From Rhodovulum robiginosum (lineage in GTDB: Bacteria; Pseudomonadota; Alphaproteobacteria; Rhodobacterales; Rhodobacteraceae), in contig NZ_RWGU01000050.1 of the NCBI RefSeq assembly GCF_003944755.1, positions 339,594 to 403,593 of the forward strand: 64,000 bases of DNA. Direction: 5' to 3'. Numbering within the stretch: position 1 is the stretch's first letter; every line of letters starts with the position of its first letter. Positions 44,375 through 52,166 of the stretch are shown in pieces. Made by a program: the position numbers and the translations under genes. The notes under the pieces were generated by a model. It worked only from the letters and a program-made list of their open reading frames with translations. It was not told the DNA's origin and did not search any database.

Positions 44375-44391
44375 TGGAGGCGAGTACCGGA
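44375..44391. repeat. attR: right copy of 17-bp attachment core, inside tRNA-Cys
   Basis: Identical to 35094-35110. These bases are the 3' end of the intact tRNA-Cys gene, so integration keeps the tRNA whole at this side and leaves only the 17-bp copy on the other. Confidence 0.9.
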
Positions 44392-44448
44392 ATCGAACCG
44401 GTGTACACGGATTTGCAATCCGCTGCGTAACCACTCCGCCAACTCGCC
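44375..44448 (-). tRNA. tRNA-Cys (anticodon GCA)
   Basis: The reverse complement folds as a 74-base tRNA: acceptor arms GGCGAGT and ACTCGCC, a GGTTCGATTCC T arm, and an anticodon arm GCGGA-TTGCAAA-TCCGT whose loop carries GCA, reading the cysteine codon UGC and UGU. The CCA end is encoded. Its 3' end is the integration site of the element to its left. Confidence 0.97.
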
Positions 44449-44566
44449 GAAGTGCCGCATTCATTAGGTTTTCGTGCCCCCCCCGTCAAGCGTGTATCGC
44501 CGCGGCCTGGGGCGGTTTGGAGCGCCCGCACGAGGCCGCCGGGGGGCCTGCCCCCGGACCCCCGGG

Positions 44567-44588
44567 ATATTTTCGGCCAGAAGAAACC
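44567..44588. repeat. Single copy of the intergenic GGATATTTT...AGAAGAAAC repeat
   Basis: The stretch around ggatattttcggccagaaga resembles the arms of the hairpin at 19673-19741 (ggtatttgggccaagaagaa), with a few differences. It lies between tRNA-Cys and the next gene and, unlike the first locus, has no inverted partner nearby. Such sequences are scattered in intergenic DNA of this bacterial order as I recall. Confidence 0.55.
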
Positions 44589-44680
44589 GGGCGGGGCGGG
44601 CGGGTTGCGCGGCGGCGCATTGGCGCTTTGCGATCGCGGCGGGCCGAGCCTACTCTGGGCTTGCCAACGGAGCCCGTGCC

Positions 44681-46192
44681 ATGACGCCCGATGACCAGAG
44701 TGCCGTCACAGCCTTTCTCGGCGCAGCGGGAGGCGAGGTGATCGAGACGCATATCTCGCGGGTCTTCCTGTCCGGCGACCGGGCCTTCAAGCTTAAGCGC
44801 GCGGTCAGGCTGCCCTATGCCGATTTCTCGACGCCCGCGCGACGGCTGGCCTATTGCGAACGCGAGATCGCGCTGAACGCACCCTTTGCGCCCGAGATCT
44901 ATCTCGGCGTGCGCCGGATCACGCGGGCCGCGGATGGCGGCCTTGTTTTCGACGGCGACGGGCCGCTGGTCGACGCGGCGGTCGAGATGGTGCGGTTCGA
45001 CCAGGCGGCGCTTTTCGACCGTATGGCTGCGGCGGGGTGGCTGAGCCCGGCGCTGATCGAGGCGCTGGCCGGGCAGATCGCCGCCTATCACGACCGGGCG
45101 CCGGTCCGCGGCGGGGGCGGGGCGGCCAACATGGCCGGCGTGCTCGACATCAACGCGGCGGGGTTTGCCACCTCGCGGGTCTTCTCGCGCGGCGAGGTGG
45201 CGGCGCTGGGCACACGTTTCCGCCGGGCGTTGGCGCGCCATGCGGGGCTGTTGAACCGGCGGGCGGCGCAGGGCCGGATCCGGCGCTGTCACGGCGATCT
45301 GCACCTGCGCAACATCTGCCTGGTGGAGGGCGCGCCGCGGCTTTTCGACTGTATCGAGTTTTCCGAGCAGCTGGCCACGGTCGATGTGCTGTACGATCTG
45401 GCCTTTCTGTTGATGGACTTGTGGCATCGCGGGATGGCGGGGGTCGCCAACCGGCTGGCCAACCGGTATCTCGACCTGACCGGCGACGAGGCGGGCGCGG
45501 GGCTGCTGCCGTTTTTCATGGCGGTGCGTGCGGCGGTCAGGGCGCATGTGACCGCGACCTTTGCCGAGGGTGCCGAAGAAGGGGCAGGGGCGGCGGCAGA
45601 TACCGCGCGCAGCTATTTCGCGTTGGCCGCGGCGCTGCTCGACCCGGCGCCGGCGCCGGTTGTCGTGCTGGGCGGGTTCAGCGGCAGCGGCAAGACAACG
45701 GTGGCCGAGGCGCTGGCGCCGCGGATGGGGCCGCCGCCGGGGGCGCGCATCGTTGAAAGCGACCGAACGCGAAAGGCGCTTTTCGGGCTGGCGCCCGACG
45801 CCCGCCTGCCCGAAAGCGCCTATGCGCCCGAGGTTTCCGACAGGGTTTACGCGCGGCTGGGCCGGCGCGGCAGGGGACTGGCCGCGGCGGGTGTGCCGGT
45901 CATCGTCGATGCGGTCTTCGACCGGGCGGGGCGGCGGGCGGCGGCCGTGGCGGCGCTGTCGGCCGCCGGCCGGCCAGTGACGGCGGTCTGGCTGGACGCC
46001 CCGGCCGAAACCCTGCGCGGGCGCGTCGCGGCGCGGCGCGGCGGGCCCTCGGATGCGGGGCTGGCGGTGCTCGAGGCGCAGTTGGCTCGGGGCACCGGTG
46101 CCATCGGCTGGGCGCGGGTGGACGCCGCCCGGCCGGTCGCGGCCATCGTCGATGAAATCCTGGCGCTGCCGGCCGCCGCTGCGGCGGTGTGA
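44681..46192 (+). CDS. Fusion of an aminoglycoside-phosphotransferase-like domain and a P-loop kinase
   Basis: A 503-residue two-domain protein. Residues 1-320 are an aminoglycoside-phosphotransferase-like kinase fold (HISRVFLSGDRAFKLKRAVR, catalytic HGDLHLRNIC near 205, then DCIEFSE). Residues 330-500 form a small P-loop kinase (GGFSGSGKTT, then an ESDRTRKALFG lid). The joined pair (COG2187 plus COG0645) occurs widely in proteobacteria and is poorly understood; a small-molecule kinase role is likely. The ATG at 44681 is chosen because the N-terminus then fits the family; upstream sequence is the repeat region. Confidence 0.85.
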   Translation: MTPDDQSAVTAFLGAAGGEVIETHISRVFLSGDRAFKLKRAVRLPYADFSTPARRLAYCEREIALNAPFAPEIYLGVRRITRAADGGLVFDGDGPLVDAAVEMVRFDQAALFDRMAAAGWLSPALIEALAGQIAAYHDRAPVRGGGGAANMAGVLDINAAGFATSRVFSRGEVAALGTRFRRALARHAGLLNRRAAQGRIRRCHGDLHLRNICLVEGAPRLFDCIEFSEQLATVDVLYDLAFLLMDLWHRGMAGVANRLANRYLDLTGDEAGAGLLPFFMAVRAAVRAHVTATFAEGAEEGAGAAADTARSYFALAAALLDPAPAPVVVLGGFSGSGKTTVAEALAPRMGPPPGARIVESDRTRKALFGLAPDARLPESAYAPEVSDRVYARLGRRGRGLAAAGVPVIVDAVFDRAGRRAAAVAALSAAGRPVTAVWLDAPAETLRGRVAARRGGPSDAGLAVLEAQLARGTGAIGWARVDAARPVAAIVDEILALPAAAAAV

Positions 46193-46302
46193 GCGCGCAA
46201 CAGCGCTTCGGCAGCCGCGTTTCACCGCCCTGCTGGCGTGTTGCCGAGTCCCGGTTTCTGTGGCATCACCAATCCAACCCCGAGACTGTGCGAGTTTTGC
46301 CG

Positions 46303-46956
46303 ATGACCGATTTCACCGCCCGCCGCATTGCCATGGTCGACACCCAGGTCCGCCCGTCCGACGTGACCCGCCTGCCGATCATTCAGGCCATGCTGGAGGT
46401 GCCGCGCGAGGTCTATGTGCCCGACTCGCAACGCGAGGCGGCCTATGTCGGCGAGAACCTCGCTCTTGGCGGCGGCCGCGTCATACTCGACCCCCGGACG
46501 CTGTCCAAGATGCTGGAAGAGGTGGCGATCCAGCCCGACGAGCTGGTGCTCGATATCGGGTCGGCGCTGGGCTATTCCGCCGCCGTGATCGCGCGCCTGG
46601 CGCAAACCGCCGTGGCCGTCGAAGAAGACAGCGACATGGCGCGCGAGGCCGAGGGCCTGCTTTCGGAACAAGGCGTGGACAATGCCGCGGTGGTCACCGG
46701 GCCGCTGGCCGAGGGGGCCGAGCGCTATGCCCCCTACGACGTTATCGTGGTGGAGGGCGGGATCGAGCGTTTCCCGCCGGCGCTCGAGGCGCAACTGCGC
46801 CCCGGCGGCCGCGCCGTCGCGGTGTTCATGGAAGGGCAGCTGGGCGTATGCCGGTTGGGTTACAAGGGCGCGGGCGGCATGAGCTGGCGCTTCATCTTCA
46901 ACGCGAGTGCCCCGGTCTTGCCGGGGTTCGCACGGGTGCCGGCCTTCGAATTCTGA
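46303..46956 (+). CDS. Protein-L-isoaspartate O-methyltransferase family protein
   Basis: A 217-residue SAM methyltransferase of the PCMT family: FTARRIAMVDTQVRPSDVT at the start, VLDIGSALGYSAAVIARLA as SAM motif I (near residue 85), and VEEDSDMA after it. It lacks the usual motif I DVGTGSGYQ form but keeps GSALGYSAA, typical of the alphaproteobacterial branch. It is annotated as repairing isoaspartyl residues, though this branch may have another role. tolC follows after 52 bases; the order pcm-tolC-popZ is shared with Caulobacter as I recall. Confidence 0.87.
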   Translation: MTDFTARRIAMVDTQVRPSDVTRLPIIQAMLEVPREVYVPDSQREAAYVGENLALGGGRVILDPRTLSKMLEEVAIQPDELVLDIGSALGYSAAVIARLAQTAVAVEEDSDMAREAEGLLSEQGVDNAAVVTGPLAEGAERYAPYDVIVVEGGIERFPPALEAQLRPGGRAVAVFMEGQLGVCRLGYKGAGGMSWRFIFNASAPVLPGFARVPAFEF

Positions 46957-47008
46957 TCGCGGTACGTTCGGGGGGCGCCGAGTGGCAAATAGGCAAAGGC
47001 TGAGAGAA

Positions 47009-48394
47009 ATGGGTAATATCTTCAGACAGACGGCAGCCGGGCTTGCGTTGCTATGCGCCGTCGCCGTGCCGGCGGGGGCGCGGGCCGAGACGCTGACCGA
47101 TGCAATGATCGCGGCCTACAAGAATTCCAATCTTTTGGAACAGAACCGGGCGCTGTTGCGCGCCGCGGACGAGGATGTCGCGCAGGCCGTTGCGGCGCTG
47201 CGGCCGATCGTGTCCTTTATTGCGCGAGCGACCAAGACGCATGTCGCGCCCTCCAACCCCTCGGCGGCAGCGCCCACGACCAGCACCGAGGCCACGCTGG
47301 CGCTCAGCGCGGAACTGACGCTCTACGACAACGGCCGGAACAGGCTGGCGGTGGAAAGCGCGAAAGAAGCCGTGATGGCCACCCGGTCCGACCTGATCGG
47401 GGTCGAGCAGGACGTGCTGCTCAACGCGGTCTCGGCCTACATGGACGTGCGCCGCGCGCTGGAAAACGTGGCGCTTCGGCAAAGCAACGTTCGGCTCATC
47501 AGCCAGGAATTGCAGGCCACGCGCGATCGGTTCGACGTGGGCGAGGTGACGCGCACCGACGTTTCGATCGCCGAGGCCGCGCTGGCCGAGGCGCGCAGCA
47601 ACCTGGTGGCCGCCGAGGGCGACCTCGTCGCCGCGCGCGAGGGGTTCAAGCTCGCCGTGGGCCGCTATCCCGGGCCGCTGACCGGTATCCCGCCGACACC
47701 CGATCTGCCGGCCACGGTCAACGCCGCGCGCGATATCGCCGTGCGCCGCCATCCCGATATCGTCAGTGCGCAGCATAACGTGACCGTCGCCCGTCTGAGC
47801 GTTGCGCGCGCCCGCGCCGCGCTGGGTCCGACCGTGACGGCGGGGGCCGAGATCGGCGTCGACGACTACGGCAACGACAGCTCAAGCCTGTCGCTCACCC
47901 TCAGCCAGCCGATCTACCGCGGTGGCCAGCTGCGCTCGGTCGAGCGCCAGGCGCTGGCTGGCGCCGATCAGGCCAGTGCCGGGCTGTTGCAGACGGTGCG
48001 CGCCATCGACCAGGAGGTGGGCACGTCGTGGGCGAGCCTTTCCACGGCCCGCGCCCAGCTTTCCGCCACGCGCGAGCAGATCAGCGCCGCGCAGCTGGCC
48101 TATGAGGGGACCCGCGAAGAGGCCAATCTGGGCTCGCGCACCACGCTCGACGTGCTCGATTCCGAACAGGACCTTCTCGATGCCCGCGCCGCGCGGATCA
48201 ACGCCGAGGCGAACCAGTATGTCGCCGTCTACGCGCTGCTTTCGGCGATGGGTCTGCTGACGGTCGATCATCTGGGGCTCGGCATTCCGACCTACGATCC
48301 GGTCGCCTATTACAACGCTGTGCGCAACGCACCGGTGACAAGCGTTCAGGGCGATCGGCTGGATCGTGTGCTCAAAAGCATTGGCCGGGAGTGA
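47009..48394 (+). CDS. tolC: TolC-family outer-membrane efflux channel
   Basis: A 461-residue TolC-like protein with a signal peptide (FRQTAAGLALLCAVAVPAGARA) and two tandem repeats of long helices and strands, e.g. LTLYDNGRNRLAVESAKEAVMATRSDLIGVEQDVLLNAVSAYMDV and later SLTLSQPIYRGGQLRSVERQALAGADQA. It forms the outer-membrane end of type I secretion and multidrug efflux assemblies. Start at 47009 follows a GAGAGA stretch. No inner-membrane partner lies next to it, so it probably serves several exporters. Confidence 0.94.
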   Translation: MGNIFRQTAAGLALLCAVAVPAGARAETLTDAMIAAYKNSNLLEQNRALLRAADEDVAQAVAALRPIVSFIARATKTHVAPSNPSAAAPTTSTEATLALSAELTLYDNGRNRLAVESAKEAVMATRSDLIGVEQDVLLNAVSAYMDVRRALENVALRQSNVRLISQELQATRDRFDVGEVTRTDVSIAEAALAEARSNLVAAEGDLVAAREGFKLAVGRYPGPLTGIPPTPDLPATVNAARDIAVRRHPDIVSAQHNVTVARLSVARARAALGPTVTAGAEIGVDDYGNDSSSLSLTLSQPIYRGGQLRSVERQALAGADQASAGLLQTVRAIDQEVGTSWASLSTARAQLSATREQISAAQLAYEGTREEANLGSRTTLDVLDSEQDLLDARAARINAEANQYVAVYALLSAMGLLTVDHLGLGIPTYDPVAYYNAVRNAPVTSVQGDRLDRVLKSIGRE

Positions 48395-48462
48395 CGTACA
48401 ATTTGTTGTGCGATTAAGGGAGTGCAGCTACCATCGCTGTGTACTGGCTGTGAGGACGGGGT

Positions 48463-49221
48463 ATGTCTGACACGATGAAGACGGCAGAGCTTGAGGACGT
48501 CCTGTCCTCGATCCGCCGCCTTGTGACCGAGCAGGCCGAGGCCCGCGGACCGGGCGCGAGCCGACTGGTGCTTACCCCGTCGCTGCGCATCGACGCCAGT
48601 GCGGCCCCCGATCTGTCGGAGTTCGACCTCGACGAGGCCGACGATCTGCCGGGCGACGACGTGTGTGAAGACGATGCGACCGACGACGAGCGCGCCTTCG
48701 ACGCCGGCGAGGACCCCGAGGCGGCCTCGGAAGAGGCCTGGGAACTGGCCTGGGACGAGGAAGAAGGCGGCGCCCCGTCACTGGAAGAGCGGCTGTCCGA
48801 ACTTGAAGCCGCGGTGGCCGCCACGCCGGACGAGACGGCCTGGGCCGCGTCATCGGCGCGGGTTGGTTCGACCCGCCTTCATATCGGTCTGCCCGAGGAC
48901 CCCAGCTACGATGACGCCGCGGAGGCCGAGGAAGAGCCCGAGGAGTACCGCGCAGCCAGCGCGGCGAGGACCCGCGCGCGCTGGCAGCCCCAGCCTTCGC
49001 AACGCGACCTGGACGCTTCGGATGAGGCCGACGACACGGCGTCGGAAGACCTGTTTTCCAGCCTGGAAGACGCGCTCGACGAGGACGCGCTGCGGGCGCT
49101 TGTCAGCGAGATCGTGCGCGAGGAACTGCAGGGCGCTTTGGGCGAGCGGATCACGCGCAACGTGCGCAAACTGGTGCGAAGCGAGATCAACCGGGTTCTT
49201 TCCAGCCGCGCGTTCGACTGA
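48463..49221 (+). CDS. PopZ-like (DUF2497-type) polar organising protein candidate
   Basis: A 252-residue protein. The N-terminus ([17 protein letters not shown], residues 8-24) resembles the MEEILASIRRIISED helix of Caulobacter PopZ, the middle is a long Asp/Glu-rich, presumably disordered stretch, and the end (about 218-248, [32 protein letters not shown]) resembles the PopZ C-terminal self-assembly region. Position after pcm and tolC matches popZ in Caulobacter from memory. PopZ makes a polar matrix that anchors the chromosome origin and signalling proteins. Similarity is low outside the ends, so I rate this probable, not certain. Confidence 0.65.
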   Translation: MSDTMKTAELEDVLSSIRRLVTEQAEARGPGASRLVLTPSLRIDASAAPDLSEFDLDEADDLPGDDVCEDDATDDERAFDAGEDPEAASEEAWELAWDEEEGGAPSLEERLSELEAAVAATPDETAWAASSARVGSTRLHIGLPEDPSYDDAAEAEEEPEEYRAASAARTRARWQPQPSQRDLDASDEADDTASEDLFSSLEDALDEDALRALVSEIVREELQGALGERITRNVRKLVRSEINRVLSSRAFD

Positions 49222-49367
49222 CACGCGGCCAGCCGGCGCGCGCTTTCCCGGGATTTGTTGCAACAAGACCGGGCGAGGTCGGCGCTGGCCAAAACCAAAC
49301 ACCCGCCCGGCAGGACCGCGGCGGGTGTTGGTATCTTGGATCGTTCCATTCGGGCGGTTCGCCGGCG

Positions 49368-49688
49368 TCAGGCCGCCTCGGCATGCTCCTGCATCAGGCG
49401 GCGTTCGCTTTCCTCGCGCGACAGCGCGACCGAGGTGCGCACGCCTTTCGAGACGAACTCCATCAGCCCCGAGACGACACGTTCGTTCGGGTCGATACCC
49501 GCACAGGTCAGCACCTCGCGTCCGTCGCGCGATCGCGCCCAACGAGCAATTTGCTCGGGGCCGTTGCCGTATTTCTTGTCATCCGCGATCGCGTCGTCGA
49601 GCGCGGCCAGAACCACCGCGGCAAACAGTTTGCGTGCACGGGATCCCTGTTCATGGTTGAAGGCAGTGCCATCAACGAAATCGACCAT
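49368..49688 (-). CDS. Small conserved protein (DUF6280-like)
   Basis: A 106-residue helical protein beginning [20 protein letters not shown], which I recognise as a very conserved small protein of Rhodobacterales (DUF6280 as far as I recall). Function is unknown. AAAGGA eight bases before the ATG at 49688 decides the start; the frame is open further upstream into an AT-rich region but without support. It is divergent from efp over a 216-base spacer. Confidence 0.75.
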   Translation of the reverse strand: MVDFVDGTAFNHEQGSRARKLFAAVVLAALDDAIADDKKYGNGPEQIARWARSRDGREVLTCAGIDPNERVVSGLMEFVSKGVRTSVALSREESERRLMQEHAEAA

Positions 49689-49904
49689 CTCGCTGTCCTT
49701 TATTCTTGCTCTTGCATTTTCTGGCGTGCCGCCGAATATGACGGTTTTATTGCGATTCGGTATTTCCATTTCGGAATACCTATCATGCACTGGGCGCATA
49801 GCCAACCCGCGCAGTGCACCGTATCTAGTCGTCTTGCAAGCCCACCATCAGCAAGATATAGGTGCGCCGAAATCGCGATCAACCGTCTGTCAAGGTTCTG
49901 TCCC

Positions 49905-50468
49905 ATGCCCAAGATCAACGGCAACGAAATTCGCCCCGGCAACGTTTTGGAACATAACGGCGGGCTCTGGGCCGCCGTGAAAGTCGATCACGTCAAGCCC
50001 GGCAAGGGCGGCGCCTTTGCCCAGGTCGAGCTTCGCAACCTGCGCAACGGATCGAAACTGAATGAACGTTTCCGCAGCGCCGACAAGGTGGAACGGGTGC
50101 GGCTGGAACAAAAAGACCAGCAGTTTCTTTATGAAACCGACGGGATGCTCGTCTTCATGGACATGGAGACCTACGAGCAGATCGAACTGCCTGCAGAGAT
50201 ATTGGGCGAGCGCCGGCCGTTCCTGCAAGACGGGATGACGGTGATGATCGAGTATTACGAGAACGAGGCGCTGAACGCGACCCTGCCTCAAAAGGTGGTC
50301 TGCAAGATCGAAGAGACCGAGCCGGTGGTCAAAGGCCAGACCGCCGCCAACAGCTTCAAGCCCGCGGTGCTGGACAACGGCGTGCGCGTGATGGTGCCGC
50401 CCTTCGTCGGCCCTGACGAGTCGATCGTCGTCAACACCGAGACGATGGAATATTCCGAGCGCGCCTGA
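49905..50468 (+). CDS. efp: Elongation factor P
   Basis: A 187-residue EF-P made of three beta-barrel domains, with the tip loop KPGKGGAF whose lysine K34 is the residue modified or used to rescue ribosomes stalled at polyproline. It ends with the [11 protein letters not shown] stretch usual for EF-P. It is read alone; the neighbouring minus-strand genes point the other way. Confidence 0.97.
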   Translation: MPKINGNEIRPGNVLEHNGGLWAAVKVDHVKPGKGGAFAQVELRNLRNGSKLNERFRSADKVERVRLEQKDQQFLYETDGMLVFMDMETYEQIELPAEILGERRPFLQDGMTVMIEYYENEALNATLPQKVVCKIEETEPVVKGQTAANSFKPAVLDNGVRVMVPPFVGPDESIVVNTETMEYSERA

Positions 50469-50566
50469 CGGCGCGAGGCCCGATCCGCCGGGCGCGGGTC
50501 AATATGCGCAATACATGGCCGCTTCGCTGCGCGGCTGTGGAAAAGGCGCAGGCGTCCTGCCTCGGG

Positions 50567-51370
50567 CTATGCCCCCAACGCCCCCAACATCCGCTCGACC
50601 ATGCCGCGATAGCCGGCCCCGAACAGGCGCAGGTGCACCAGCGCCGGCCAAAGCTGATAAAGCGTCCGACGTTCGGCGAGCCCCGGTTCCAGGGCGCCGT
50701 AAGCGTCGGCAAAGCCCGGCCCAGGCGCCCCGAAAAGATGCAGCATGGCAAGATCGACCTCCGCGTGCCCGTAATAGCAGGCCGGGTCGATCAGCGCCGC
50801 GCCGCCCTCGGCGGTGAAAAGGACGTTGCCCGACCACAGGTCGCCATGAAGCAGGGCAGGGGCCGGCCCTGCGGGCAGCATCTCTGGCAGGCGGGCGGCC
50901 AGCGCCTCGGTGCGCCGCGCGATGTCGCCCGGCAGCGCCTCGGGCCAGGCCATCAGCCGCCGTTCGGCCCAAAACGCCGGCCAATCGCCGGTGGCGGCGT
51001 TGGGCAGGGCGGCGGGACCAAAGGCGTAATCTTCTTCCCAGCCATAGTCGGCCCCGCGGACCGCGTGCAGTTGGCGCAGCTCTTCGCCCAGGGCGGCCCA
51101 GCCCTGGGGCCCCGCGCGGCCCTCGTCGAGATAGGTCATCGCCAGCAGGGGGCCGCGGGCGGCCAGCACCTGGGGCGCGGCCACGCCCACGGCCCCGATC
51201 GCATCCAGCATCCGCGCCTCGCGCATCGCCAGCGACCCCTGCTTGACGGCGATTGTCCGCCCGTCCTCCAGCGTGACGGCAAAGACCTCGGACAAGTCGC
51301 CGCCATGCAAGGGCGCGACCCGCGAGATAGCGGCATCCAACAGCGTTTCCAGGGCGGTGCGGTCGAACAT
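50567..51370 (-). CDS. Fructosamine-kinase family protein
   Basis: A 267-residue protein-kinase-like fold enzyme of the fructosamine/ketosamine-3-kinase family: HGGDLSEVFAVTLEDGRTIAVKQG at the N-terminus, HGDLWSGNVLF as catalytic loop and LIDPACYYGHAEVDLAML as metal motif. It phosphorylates sugar-adducted lysines so that they fall off proteins. Its ATG comes 3 bases after the ygfZ stop, so it is the last gene of the phosphatase-ABC-ygfZ operon. Confidence 0.92.
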   Translation of the reverse strand: MFDRTALETLLDAAISRVAPLHGGDLSEVFAVTLEDGRTIAVKQGSLAMREARMLDAIGAVGVAAPQVLAARGPLLAMTYLDEGRAGPQGWAALGEELRQLHAVRGADYGWEEDYAFGPAALPNAATGDWPAFWAERRLMAWPEALPGDIARRTEALAARLPEMLPAGPAPALLHGDLWSGNVLFTAEGGAALIDPACYYGHAEVDLAMLHLFGAPGPGFADAYGALEPGLAERRTLYQLWPALVHLRLFGAGYRGMVERMLGALGA

Positions 51371-51373
51371 GGC

Positions 51374-52129
51374 TCAGCCCCTGCGGGTCACGGTGGCGTC
51401 GCCGGCCTGCATCGGCCCCGCGGCGCGGTCGAACCGCAAATAGGCAATTGCCTGCCCATCCGCCCGCGTAAAGAGCGTGCCGGCGGGCTTGCCGTCGGCG
51501 GTGATCTCGCTCCCGACCGGGGCGTCGCCGGCAATCAGGACCGTCGCGAGGCCCTTTTTCAGCTCGGTCTTGTGCTTCATCCGCGCGGTGACCTCCTGGC
51601 CGACATAGCAGCCCTTGTGGAAATCGACGCCGTTCAGCCGCTCGAACCCGGCCTCCAGCAGGAAAGTCTCGTTCGGGATCAGCTCAACGCCGGTTTCGGG
51701 GATGCAGTTTGCCACGCGCCGCGCGTCCCAGTCGATTTCGGGCGCGGTGCCGGGCGCCTCGGTATAGGCGCGCCATCCCATATCCGGGTGACGCGGATCG
51801 GCCAGCGCACCCTCGGGGGCCGGTCCCAGGCCGCGCTGGACATGCAGGCCGGTCTCTTTTAGCGCCACATCCGCGCGCAGCTTGTACATGGTCAGCCGCT
51901 GCATCAGTCCCGGCGCGAGTTCGGACTTGATGTCGAGCAGGATGGTCTCGCCTTGCTCGGTCAGGAAGAAATCGGCCAGGTACTTGCCCTGCGGGGTCAG
52001 CAACGCGGCATAGACCAGCCGGCCCGACAGGTCGGTCACATCGTTGCTGACCAGTCCTTGCAGGAAATGCCGGCGGTCGGCGCCGGTAATGGCGATCACG
52101 GTTCGGTCTGGGGCGGCCTCGCCTGGCAT
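51374..52129 (-). CDS. ygfZ: Folate-binding YgfZ/GcvT-like Fe-S assembly protein
   Basis: A 251-residue folate-binding protein with the family signature KGCYVGQEVTARM near residue 165 and FLQGLVSNDV near the N-terminus. YgfZ supports iron-sulfur enzyme maturation using tetrahydrofolate. The ATG at 52129 follows GGGAG at 7 bases; upstream in-frame codons are rejected. It is translated between the ABC exporter (37 bases upstream) and the fructosamine kinase (3 bases downstream). Confidence 0.92.
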   Translation of the reverse strand: MPGEAAPDRTVIAITGADRRHFLQGLVSNDVTDLSGRLVYAALLTPQGKYLADFFLTEQGETILLDIKSELAPGLMQRLTMYKLRADVALKETGLHVQRGLGPAPEGALADPRHPDMGWRAYTEAPGTAPEIDWDARRVANCIPETGVELIPNETFLLEAGFERLNGVDFHKGCYVGQEVTARMKHKTELKKGLATVLIAGDAPVGSEITADGKPAGTLFTRADGQAIAYLRFDRAAGPMQAGDATVTRRG

Positions 52130-52166
52130 TACGGTCTCCCTGGGGGTGGCTGTCTCGGCCAGAGGG

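Larger units (their letters stand above)
35094..44391. mobile_element. Integrated element in tRNA-Cys carrying a type III restriction-modification system
   Basis: About 9.3 kb lie between 17-bp direct repeats derived from the 3' end of tRNA-Cys. The integrase gene sits at the tRNA-proximal (right) end and reads inward. Cargo in order: polymerase-like protein, mod, res, XRE regulator, small membrane protein. Base composition and codon use are visibly less GC-rich than the flanks, most of all inside mod. No transfer, capsid or plasmid-partition genes are present, so this is an integrative element or satellite, not a complete phage or ICE. Confidence 0.9.
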
